7,589 nt of DNA from Chloroflexota bacterium (GTDB taxonomy: Bacteria > Chloroflexota > Dormibacteria > CF-121): the NCBI GenBank assembly GCA_005889395.1, contig VBFX01000089.1, positions 1-7,589 of the forward strand, given 5' to 3'. Of this stretch, positions 1 to 6,485 are shown one piece after another. The number at the start of each line of letters is the position of its first letter. The first letter of the stretch is position 1. The translations under genes and the position numbers were made by a program. Under the pieces are notes generated by a model, which was given only the letters and a program-made list of their open reading frames with translations, was not told where the DNA came from and did not search any database.

Positions 1-93
1 ATCGGTGTGGTCGGTGGCGAGGATTTCCAGGTAGGATCTGACATCCGCATCTCGTTGGACACCCTTGGGCAATCCTGGGAGACGGCATTTTGA
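1..93 (+). CDS. purL: 3' end of phosphoribosylformylglycinamidine synthase large subunit (PurL), partial
   Basis: The first reading frame is open from base 1 to a TGA at 91-93 and encodes 30 residues beginning IGVVGGEDFQVGSD. This matches the usual C-terminal end of PurL: a GxVGG turn, a short strand, then a 'Lgq.we' helix. PurL makes FGAM from FGAR, glutamine and ATP in purine synthesis, in the cytoplasm. Position just before purF supports the call. The stop overlaps the purF ATG by one base (TGATG), implying coupled translation. Only the tail is visible, so no catalytic residues can be checked; the identification rests on this tail and on context. Confidence 0.82.
   Translation: MGVVGGEDFQVGSDIRISLDTLGQSWETAF
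77..82 (+). promoter_or_regulatory. Ribosome binding site of purF
   Basis: GGGAGA lies inside the purL coding end, about 11 bases before ATG 93 and 8 before TTG 90. It favours these starts over ATG 105, which would be more than 20 bases away. Confidence 0.55.
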
Positions 94-1520
94 TGCGTCA
101 TGTGATGGCCGACGAGCGGATGCACGAAGCCTGCGGTCTGTTCGGCATCGACGCCACCGGCGAGGACGTTGCCAACCTGACCTATTTCGGCCTTTATTCC
201 CTGCAGCACCGCGGGCAGGAGAGCGCCGGGATTGCGACCAGCGACGGTCATGTCTTGCGCATGCACAAGGGCATGGGCCTGGTGGCGCAGGCCTTCGACG
301 CCGACGCACTCGAGCGTCTGACCGGGCACCTCGCGCTCGGTCACACGCGCTACTCGACGACCGGATCGAACCGGCTCGAGAACGCCCAGCCGATCGTCGT
401 CGAGCATCCCCAGCTCGGAAGCATCGCCATCGCCCACAATGGCAACCTCACGAACACGCAACTGCTGCGTGACGACCTCGAGCAGCATGGCGTTCGATTT
501 AAGACCTCGAGCGATACCGAGGTCCTCGCCGAGCTGGTGGCGCACACCAGCGGAACCGACATCGTGTCGGTCTTACGCCGCGCGCTGCCGCGGTTGCAGG
601 GTGCGTATTGCCTCCTGTTCCTGACCAAAGACGCGCTGGTCGGCGTCCGTGACCCTCTCGGGATCCGCCCCCTATGCCTGGGACGCTTGCCGGACGGCGG
701 CGCCATCATCACCTCGGAGACCTGCGCGCTCGATACCGTCGGCGCCGAGTTCGTGCGTGAGATCGAGCCGGGTGAGGCGGTCATGCTCGGCCGTGGCGAG
801 CCGGTGGCGGAGCCGCTCCTGCCGTCGACGCGCAAGGCGATGTGTATGTTCGAGTTCATCTACTTCGCGCGTCCTGACTCGCATCTGCAGGGTCAGTCAC
901 TGTACGAGGCCCGTCGCAACATGGGCCGCGAGCTGGCCCGCGAGGCGCCGGCGGAGGCCGACATCGTCATCTCGCTTCCCGATTCGGGCACGCCGGCGGC
1001 CGTCGGGTTCGCCGAGGCGAGCGGCATTCCCTACAGCGAGGGATTGATCAAGAGCCGCTACATCACCCGCACTTTTATCCAGCCGAACCAACGGCTGCGC
1101 AACATCGGCATCAAGTTGAAGTTCAACCCGCTTCGCGAGATCCTCGAGGGGAAACGCGTCGTGCTCGTCGATGATTCGATCGTGCGCGGCACCACCAGCC
1201 GCAAGATCGTGGAAGAATTGCGCCGCGCCGGGACGAAGACCGTCCACTTTCGCGTGAGCAGCCCGCCGATCCAGTGGCCCTGCTTCATGGGAATCGACAT
1301 CGCCAGCCGTTCAGAGCTGATCGCTTCCGGCCGCAGCGTCGAGGAGGTGGAGCGCCTGATCGGCGCCGACTCATTGAAGTACTTGAGCAAGGCCGGGCTG
1401 TTCCGGGCGGTGAAGAATGTCAACGGATTCTGCATGGCCTGCTTCGACGGCGATTATCCGGTCCCGGTGCCGGTGCAGCTCGAGATGGACAAGATGGCAC
1501 TGGAGACGGTAGCGCGATGA
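93..1520 (+). CDS. purF: Amidophosphoribosyltransferase (PurF), Fe-S, B. subtilis type
   Basis: PurF makes 5-phosphoribosylamine from PRPP and glutamine, the committed step of purine synthesis. From ATG 93 it is 475 aa, normal for the family. The N-terminal Ntn glutaminase domain begins CGLFGI with nucleophile Cys14, so a 13-residue propeptide should be removed; HRGQESAGI (~40-48) and HNGNLTN (~115-121) follow. The C-terminal phosphoribosyltransferase domain carries the PRPP loop VVLVDDSIVRGTTS (~356-369). Cys251 (KAMCMFEF), Cys397 (QWPCFMG), Cys447 and Cys450 (GFCMAC) match the four [4Fe-4S] ligands of the oxygen-sensitive B. subtilis-type enzyme. ATG 93 overlaps the purL stop and has GGGAG at 77-81 upstream. 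TTG 90 and ATG 105 are alternatives, the latter farther from the site. The stop overlaps purM by four bases (ATGA). Confidence 0.97.
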   Translation: MRHVMADERMHEACGLFGIDATGEDVANLTYFGLYSLQHRGQESAGIATSDGHVLRMHKGMGLVAQAFDADALERLTGHLALGHTRYSTTGSNRLENAQPIVVEHPQLGSIAIAHNGNLTNTQLLRDDLEQHGVRFKTSSDTEVLAELVAHTSGTDIVSVLRRALPRLQGAYCLLFLTKDALVGVRDPLGIRPLCLGRLPDGGAIITSETCALDTVGAEFVREIEPGEAVMLGRGEPVAEPLLPSTRKAMCMFEFIYFARPDSHLQGQSLYEARRNMGRELAREAPAEADIVISLPDSGTPAAVGFAEASGIPYSEGLIKSRYITRTFIQPNQRLRNIGIKLKFNPLREILEGKRVVLVDDSIVRGTTSRKIVEELRRAGTKTVHFRVSSPPIQWPCFMGIDIASRSELIASGRSVEEVERLIGADSLKYLSKAGLFRAVKNVNGFCMACFDGDYPVPVPVQLEMDKMALETVAR

Positions 1521-2524
1521 CGACATACCGCGATTCCGGCGTCGACGTCGAGGCCGGCAACCGGACGGTCGAGTTGATCAAGCCGCTTGCGGCATCAACC
1601 CAGGGCCCCGAGGTGCTCGCCGGCGTGGGCCCCTTCAGCGGCCTCTTTGCGCTCGACACCCATCGCTACCGGCAGCCCGTCCTGGTGGCGAGCACCGACG
1701 GTGTCGGCACCAAGGTCTTGCTGGCGGCGGGCGCGGGGCGTCACGCGCAGATTGGCGCCGACCTCGTCAACCACTGCGTGAACGACGTGCTGACGGCGGG
1801 CGCGGAGCCGCTCTTTTTCCTGGATTACGTGGCGACCGGCATCCTGGATCCGCCGGTCGTCGCCGAGGTCGTCGGCGGGATGGCGGATGCGTGCCGGCAG
1901 GTGAACTGCGCGCTGCTCGGCGGCGAGACGGCAGAGATGCCGGGGCTCTATCAACCCGCCACCTACGACGTCGCCGGATTCATGGTCGGCGTCTGCGAGC
2001 GCGACGCGGTCATCGACGGTACGTCGATCCGGGAAGGCGACGCGCTGCTCGCCCTTCCCTCGACCGGCCTCCACACCAATGGGTACAGCCTGGCTCGCCG
2101 CGTGATCCCGCGCCAGGCCTTGACGCAAACGATTCCGGGCACGGGAGAGACAGTGCTGGAGGCGCTCCTCGCCCCTCACCGCGCTTATCTCGATCCCGTT
2201 CGCCGCCTGCGGGAGGCGGTCAACATCAAAGGGCTCGCGCACATCACCGGCGGGGGCATCGTCGGCAACCTGCCACGCATCCTGCCGGTCGGCCTGGGAG
2301 CCCGCATCCAGCGCGGTGCCTGGCCGGAGCCGGCCATCTTCTCCTATCTCGCGCCCTTCACCCCCGACGAGGAGATGTGGCGGACTTTCAACATGGGGAT
2401 CGGGATGATCGTCGTGGTCGACGAGGCGAGCGCCGCCACGGCGCTTCGGATCCTCGAGGGCGAGGTTTTCGTGGTCGGCGACATCGTGGCGTCCGCGCAG
2501 CGGCGTGTTCAAATCCTAGAGTGA
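1517..2524 (+). CDS. purM: Phosphoribosylformylglycinamidine cyclo-ligase (AIR synthetase, PurM)
   Basis: PurM closes the imidazole ring, converting FGAM and ATP to AIR in the cytoplasm. The protein is 335 aa, close to the usual 340-350. Visible family motifs in order are STDGVGTKVLLA (~59-70, nucleotide/metal-binding loop), VNDVLTAGAEPLFFLDY (~88-104), LLGGETAEMPG (~133-143), GLHTNGYSLAR (~184-194) and HITGGG (~242-247). ATG 1517 is chosen because it overlaps the purF stop (ATGA), has GGAGA at 1502-1506, and gives the expected N-terminus (TYRDSGVDVEAGN). The frame is open upstream to 1274, but that extension reads over purF and has no PurM similarity. The stop overlaps the purN GTG. Confidence 0.97.
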   Translation: MTTYRDSGVDVEAGNRTVELIKPLAASTQGPEVLAGVGPFSGLFALDTHRYRQPVLVASTDGVGTKVLLAAGAGRHAQIGADLVNHCVNDVLTAGAEPLFFLDYVATGILDPPVVAEVVGGMADACRQVNCALLGGETAEMPGLYQPATYDVAGFMVGVCERDAVIDGTSIREGDALLALPSTGLHTNGYSLARRVIPRQALTQTIPGTGETVLEALLAPHRAYLDPVRRLREAVNIKGLAHITGGGIVGNLPRILPVGLGARIQRGAWPEPAIFSYLAPFTPDEEMWRTFNMGIGMIVVVDEASAATALRILEGEVFVVGDIVASAQRRVQILE

Positions 2525-3111
2525 GCCGACTCCGGGTTGGCGTCCTGGTCTCGGGCCGGGGCAGCAACCTGCAGGCCCTGATCGAGGCCGCGAAAGATCC
2601 GTTCTATCCCGCCCGCGTCGTGATGGTCTGCGCCAACCGCGAGTGTCCCGCGCTCGAGATCGCCAAGAAGGCCGGCATCTCCCGCCACCTGTTTCGCCTG
2701 GCGGATTTCCCCGACCGCGACGCGCGTGATCGGGAGATGGTTCGGATGCTTCGCCAGCATGGTGTCGAGCTGGTCGTCTGCGCCGGCTATGACGCGATCC
2801 TGGAGCGGGTCTTCACGCGTGAATTCACGGGGCGGGTCATCAACATCCATCCGTCCCTGCTTCCCGAGTTCGCCGACACCATGGACGCGGTCAGGCTGGC
2901 GCTCAACGCGGGCGTCGCCGAAACGGGCTGCACGATCCACGTGGTGACCAAGGACGTCGACCAGGGGCCGATCCTCGCCCAGCGGCGCGTCGAGGTCAAG
3001 CCGGACGACACGGTGGAAAGCCTGCGTGCGCGCATCCAGGCGGAGGAGCACGGCTTACTCTCCGAGGTCGTGCGGCAGCTCGCGGGACGGCCCCTTCCGT
3101 TGCCGTTGTGA
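2521..3111 (+). CDS. purN: Phosphoribosylglycinamide formyltransferase (GART, PurN)
   Basis: PurN transfers a formyl group from 10-formyl-tetrahydrofolate to GAR. The product is 196 aa, normal for PurN. The N-terminal phosphate-binding loop VLVSGRGSNLQAL (~8-20) is present, as is the catalytic triad: Asn108 and His110 in INIHPSLLP and Asp147 in DVDQGPIL. The stretch after HPSLLP is odd. It reads EFADTMDA where relatives usually have a Gly and a His (FxGxMHA or PGLHA type), so Asp119 and Asp122 replace two well-conserved residues. Start is GTG 2521, in a GTGA overlap with the purM stop and giving the standard N-terminus (RVGVLVSGRG). The stop forms a second GTGA with purH. Identification is firm; full activity is less certain because of the loop. 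Confidence 0.96.
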   Translation: MSRLRVGVLVSGRGSNLQALIEAAKDPFYPARVVMVCANRECPALEIAKKAGISRHLFRLADFPDRDARDREMVRMLRQHGVELVVCAGYDAILERVFTREFTGRVINIHPSLLPEFADTMDAVRLALNAGVAETGCTIHVVTKDVDQGPILAQRRVEVKPDDTVESLRARIQAEEHGLLSEVVRQLAGRPLPLPL

Positions 3112-4628
3112 ACGCGCTCCTCAGTGTCTCGGACAAGAGCGGACTCGTCGAATTCGCCCGCGGGCTCAATGGCCTTGGCGTCACGATGTACGCGACCGGC
3201 GGCACCGAGCGGGTGCTGCGCGAGGCGAACCTCCCGGTTCACGCGCTCCAGGAATTGACGGGGTTCCCCGAGATGCTCGATGGGCGGGTAAAGACGCTGC
3301 ACCCCAACGTGCACGCCGGCATCCTGGCGCGCCGCGACGAGCCGCGTCATCTCCAGGAGCTCGCCGAGCGTGAGCTGAAGCTGATCGATCTCGTGGTTGT
3401 CAATCTCTACCCCTTCGTGGAAACGGTGTCCTCCGGGGCCGGCCACGCGCAAACGATCGAGTCGATCGACATCGGGGGTGTGACGCTGCTGCGCGCGGCG
3501 GCGAAGAACCATGACCACGTGCTTCCGGTGGTGCGGCCGAGCGATTACCCGGCCGTCCTCGACGCGCTCAAGAACGCGGGCGGCGTTCCGGCGTCGCTCC
3601 GGCGGCACCTTGCCGCGGTGGCCTTCGGTCATACCGCCGCCTACGACGCCGCCATCGGCGAGCACCTTCGCGGACCGAACGCGGCGACAACGTTGCCGCA
3701 GGACTTCACCCTGGGCGGCCACAAGGTGCGCGACCTCCGCTACGGCGAAAATCCTCACCAGTCGGCTGCGCTCTACCGGACCGCCGCCGGCGGCGGTATC
3801 GCGGGGGCCAGGCAGTGGCAGGGGCTCGAGCTCTCCTACAACAACCTGCTCGATGCCCAGGCCGCCTGGTCACTCGTCGCGGACTTTTCGGATGTCGCGG
3901 TCGCCATCATCAAGCACGCGAACCCCTGTGGAGTTGCACGTGGCAAGGACGCGGCAGAGGCCTTCGATCGCGCGCTCAACTGCGATCGGCGATCGGCGTT
4001 CGGCGGGATCGTCGCCTTCAACCGGCCGCTCGACGGGGCGGCCGCCCAGGCGCTGGTTGGTTCGTTCTTCGAAGTGGTCGTCGCCCCCACGTTCGACGGG
4101 GCGGCCCTTCAGGCGATGACGGCCCGGCCGAAGCTGCGGGTCCTGCAACCCGGGCCAGGGCCGGCTCAGCCGGACCTCGATGCGAGGCCGATCACCGGCG
4201 GCTTCCTGGTGCAAACCGCGGATCAGACCGGGGGCACGTTGGGTGAGTCGCGGGTCGTCACGGCGATAGTTCCCGATGAGGCGACCTTCAAGGACCTGCA
4301 GTTCGCGTGGACCGTGGTCAAGCATGTCCGGTCGAACGCGATCGTCCTCGGACACGAAGGCGCGGCGGTCGGGATCGGCGCCGGTCAGATGAGCCGAGTA
4401 GAGGCGGTCGAGCTCGCCGTCCACCGCGCCGGACCGAGAGCGACCGGCTCGGTGCTGGCCAGTGACGGCTTCTTTCCATACCCCGACGGCGTGGAGGTCG
4501 CGGCCAGGGCGGGCGTGCGCGCCATCGTTCAGCCGGGTGGATCGGTGAAGGATAGCGAGGCGATCGCTGCCGCGGATAACGCCGGTGTCGCGATGGTCTT
4601 CACCGGCGAGCGCCACTTCAAGCACTAA
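3108..4628 (+). CDS. purH: Bifunctional AICAR formyltransferase / IMP cyclohydrolase (PurH)
   Basis: PurH performs the last two steps to IMP: formylation of AICAR by 10-formyl-tetrahydrofolate, then ring closure. It is 506 aa, slightly shorter than the common 510-530. The N-terminal MGS-like cyclohydrolase domain (~1-190) shows LLSVSDKSGL, YATGGT and GRVKTLHPNVHAGIL (~59-73). The transformylase domain shows RYGENPHQ (~211-218), the catalytic Lys-His pair in IIKHANPCG (Lys269, His270), SAFGGIVAFNRP (~296-307), VGIGAGQMSRV (~421-431), ASDGFFPYPDG (~451-461) and the family end VQPGGSVKDS...FTGERHFKH. GTG 3108 sits in a GTGA overlap with the purN stop and gives the usual N-terminus. This is the last recognisable purine gene here. 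Confidence 0.97.
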   Translation: MNALLSVSDKSGLVEFARGLNGLGVTMYATGGTERVLREANLPVHALQELTGFPEMLDGRVKTLHPNVHAGILARRDEPRHLQELAERELKLIDLVVVNLYPFVETVSSGAGHAQTIESIDIGGVTLLRAAAKNHDHVLPVVRPSDYPAVLDALKNAGGVPASLRRHLAAVAFGHTAAYDAAIGEHLRGPNAATTLPQDFTLGGHKVRDLRYGENPHQSAALYRTAAGGGIAGARQWQGLELSYNNLLDAQAAWSLVADFSDVAVAIIKHANPCGVARGKDAAEAFDRALNCDRRSAFGGIVAFNRPLDGAAAQALVGSFFEVVVAPTFDGAALQAMTARPKLRVLQPGPGPAQPDLDARPITGGFLVQTADQTGGTLGESRVVTAIVPDEATFKDLQFAWTVVKHVRSNAIVLGHEGAAVGIGAGQMSRVEAVELAVHRAGPRATGSVLASDGFFPYPDGVEVAARAGVRAIVQPGGSVKDSEAIAAADNAGVAMVFTGERHFKH

Positions 4629-4630
4629 GC

Positions 4631-5675
4631 TTGGGTCCCGTGGTCAAGGCCGAGTCGACGCACCGGGTCTCAACCGGTCCGGATGTCTCGCTCGACGAGT
4701 TGCAACTGGCGGTGCGCAACCACTCGCTGCCACTCGAGGCCCTGCGATACCCGATCACGCCGATCGGCCTGCACTACCTGCTGACCCACTTCGACATCCC
4801 CCAGGTCGATGCCTCGAGGTGGCGGTTGGCGATCAGCGGCCACGTGCGCCGCTCCATCACCTTGACGCTCGACGATATCCAGCGCCGGCCGGCGGTGACC
4901 CGGGCCGTGACAATGGAGTGCGCCGGCAACGGCCGGGCGAATCTCTCCCCTCGCCCGCTCAGTCAGCCATGGCTCTTCGAGGCCGTCGGCACCGCCGAGT
5001 GGACAGGCACGCCGCTACGATCGCTGCTCGGCGAAGCCGGGCCGCTCGACGGCGCCGTCGAGGTCGTCTTCACCGGCCTGGATCGCGGTGTTCAGGGTGG
5101 GATCGAGCAGCACTACGAGCGGAGCCTCGGCCTGGCAGAAGCAACGCGCGACGAGATCCTCCTCGCCTATGCGATCAACGGCCAACCACTCCCGCCGCAG
5201 CACGGCTTTCCATTGCGGCTCGTGGTGCCGGGGTGGTACGGCATGACCCATGTCAAGTGGCTCCGGTCGATCACGGTGGTGACGCGGCCGTTCCGCGGGT
5301 ATCAACAGGAGCCCGCCTATCACGTCACCAGCACCTGGGACGAGCTCGGCGAGCCCGTGACCCGCATGCAGCCGCGCTCGCTGATGGTGCCGCCCGGCAT
5401 CCCCGATTTCCTGCCGCGAACGCGACGGCTCGGACTCGGGACGTGCGTCCTCGACGGTCGAGCATGGTCTGGCCGGGGACGCATCGTTCGCGTCGAGGTC
5501 AGCACCGATGGCGGCGAGTCTTGGGCTGATGCCCAGCTGGGAGACGATGGCGGCGATTTCGCCTGGCAATCGTGGCGCCACACGTGGAACGTCGACAAAC
5601 AACGAGGTACAGCGCATCAAGGTCGTCGTCGGTCAGGAGTCGGTGCCCATCCAGCCCCCGGCCGATGGTCGCTAA
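4631..5675 (+). pseudogene. Sulfite-oxidase-family molybdopterin oxidoreductase, frameshifted with a C-terminal internal deletion
   Basis: This encodes a sulfite oxidase/YedY-superfamily protein. The Moco domain is intact: Cys97 in MECAGNGR is the expected molybdenum ligand, and HGFPLRLVVPGWYGM then THVKWL (~191-210) are conserved. The Ig-like dimerisation domain follows, with VEVSTDGGESW (~288-298) and AWQSWRHTW (~311-319). Relatives continue with about 30 residues (PGxYxLxVRATDxxGxxQP) before a GYxNNxVQR tail. Here the frame breaks at about 5597, and the tail NNEVQRIKVVVG is read in another frame from 5598 to the TAA at 5673-5675. Without a shift, translation runs off-frame to 5767 (378 aa), overlapping the next gene. 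TTG 4631 lies two bases after purH; GTG 4640 is an alternative, and neither has a clear ribosome site. No Tat or Sec signal is seen, so it looks cytoplasmic. Substrate unknown. Confidence 0.8.
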
Positions 5676-6279
5676 GCCTCCGGCTGCGATGGAAGCGGGG
5701 ATCGCCGGCCCGCTTGTGCTGGTCGACATCTCCGGATACACGACTTTCGTCGCCGAAACCGAGCTGACGCACTCCCAGATCCTCGTGGCCGAACTCCTGG
5801 ATGCGGTCCTGCAGAGCCTTGGTGCGCACCTGGAGGTTTCCAGGCTTGAAGGGGATGCCGTGTTTTTCGTCGGCAGCTCCACTGGGCCGGAACTGATGGG
5901 CTGGTTCGACGAAACCTACCTCGCGTTCCACCGTCGATTGCGAAAGGTCGTCGCAGAGCGTGCCGTCAATTGTCCATGCCAGGCTTGCGTCCGAGCGCCG
6001 ACGTTAACGGTCAAGGTTATCGCCCACCATGGGCACTACAGTCGCTTTCGGGTCGGTCAGGTCGAGCAACTGCACGGGACCGATGTCATCGTCCTCCATC
6101 GATTGGCGAAGAATCACGTCCCATCGCATGAATACATCCTCGCCACGGCGGCCCTGCTGGAGCGATTGCTGCCGGAGCAGGCCGCCGACTTTGTGCGCCT
6201 CGAGGAGGTGGTTGCCGATTTGGGGGCGCTCTCGGTCGGTTACCGCGACTTCGCGCCGCTCCGCGCGCTCCTTCACTAG
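5665..6279 (+). CDS. DUF2652 family protein, class III nucleotide-cyclase-like fold
   Basis: The 204-aa product resembles DUF2652 proteins, distant relatives of class III adenylate/guanylate cyclases. The two metal-binding aspartates are placed as in cyclases: Asp21 in VLVDISGYTTF and Asp64 in RLEGDAVFF. The family's cysteine cluster CPCQAC (Cys103, 105, 108) precedes TVKVIAHHG, and GTDVIVLHRLAKN (~138-150) corresponds to the cyclase GDAVNLAARL region. There the transition-state Asn appears to be Ile142, while Arg146 is kept, so cyclase activity is doubtful. No signal peptide or membrane helix is seen. ATG 5665 is chosen because it overlaps the true end of the preceding gene by 11 bases; ATG 5689 is also possible. 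The frame is open back to 5572, but that part shows no family similarity. Biological role unknown. Confidence 0.75.
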   Translation: MVAKPPAAMEAGIAGPLVLVDISGYTTFVAETELTHSQILVAELLDAVLQSLGAHLEVSRLEGDAVFFVGSSTGPELMGWFDETYLAFHRRLRKVVAERAVNCPCQACVRAPTLTVKVIAHHGHYSRFRVGQVEQLHGTDVIVLHRLAKNHVPSHEYILATAALLERLLPEQAADFVRLEEVVADLGALSVGYRDFAPLRALLH

Positions 6280-6285
6280 CGACCT

Positions 6286-6291
6286 GATAAT
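6286..6291 (+). promoter_or_regulatory. Candidate -10 box of the riboswitch transcript
   Basis: GATAAT matches five of six bases of TATAAT and lies 7 bases after the preceding stop codon. A start about 6-7 bases downstream (~6298) would fall just before the first riboswitch helix. No convincing -35 box is present 16-18 bases upstream, so this is suggestive only. GACC and GGTC (6281-6284, 6294-6297) flank it as a small inverted repeat. Confidence 0.4.
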
Positions 6292-6299
6292 CTGGTCGT

Positions 6300-6426
6300 G
6301 GTCTTCGGGGCAGGGGTGTAACTCCCTGATCGGCGGTAAAGCCCGCGAGCGCCCTACGGCGCATGACCCGGTGAAGGCGCAGCGCCCACTCCGGGGCCGA
6401 CCGTACAGTCGGGATGAAAGAAGGCC
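6300..6426 (+). ncRNA. FMN riboswitch (RFN element)
   Basis: This leader matches the RFN consensus in order: TCTTCGGGGCAGGG, CGGCGGTAAAGCCCGCGAGC, CCCGGTGAA, TCCGGGGCCGAC and AGTCGGGATGAAAG. The closing helix P1 pairs 6300-6306 with 6420-6426 (7 bp, one G-U). The P6 arm reads CCG (6401-6403) and CGG (6410-6412), where the usual form is CGG/CCG; pairing is kept although the bases are swapped, which supports a real folded RNA. The element binds FMN and normally turns off riboflavin synthesis or uptake genes when flavin is plentiful. It precedes a transporter gene, so control of flavin uptake is the likely role. Confidence 0.95.
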
Positions 6427-6454
6427 GTCGGAGCGCACCTGCCGTGCGCCCGAC
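6427..6454 (+). terminator. Expression-platform hairpin after the FMN riboswitch
   Basis: GTCGG (6427-6431) pairs with CCGAC (6450-6454), and GCGCAC (6433-6438) pairs with GTGCGC (6444-6449), around a CTGCC loop with A6432 bulged. The stem is 11 bp, begins directly after P1, and ends 16 bases before the ribosome site. The following TTCTGCCCC is a poor U-tract, so classic intrinsic termination is uncertain. It may instead act through Rho, pausing or translation. A possible competing pairing is GGCCG (6423-6427) with CGGCC (6466-6470). Confidence 0.5.
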
Positions 6455-6470
6455 TTCTGCCCCGGCGGCC

Positions 6471-6477
6471 AAAGGAG
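6471..6477 (+). promoter_or_regulatory. Ribosome binding site of the EamA-family transporter
   Basis: AAAGGAG is a strong Shine-Dalgarno sequence. It is 8 bases before ATG 6486 but only 2 before ATG 6480, so ATG 6486 is the better start. It is the target any translation-level riboswitch control would have to mask. Confidence 0.75.
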
Positions 6478-6485
6478 CAATGACG

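Noticed and set aside
1274..1516. Possible N-terminal extension of PurM starting at 1274
   Set aside because: It overlaps the purF 3' end in another frame and has no PurM similarity; ATG 1517 fits the overlap pattern and family length.
1595..3758. Long minus-strand open frames opposite purM, purN and purH (for example 1595-2512 and 2787-3758)
   Set aside because: They lie entirely opposite well-identified genes, are Arg/Asp/His-rich as expected from high-GC shadow frames, and show no family motifs.
5572..5664. Longer N-terminus for the DUF2652 protein
   Set aside because: These residues are Arg/Ser-rich, lie over the oxidoreductase tail and do not resemble the family; ATG 5665 is a better start.
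6414..6485. Transporter start at ATG 6414 or ATG 6480
   Set aside because: 6414 is inside the riboswitch aptamer, and 6480 is only 2 bases from the Shine-Dalgarno sequence; 6486 has ideal spacing.
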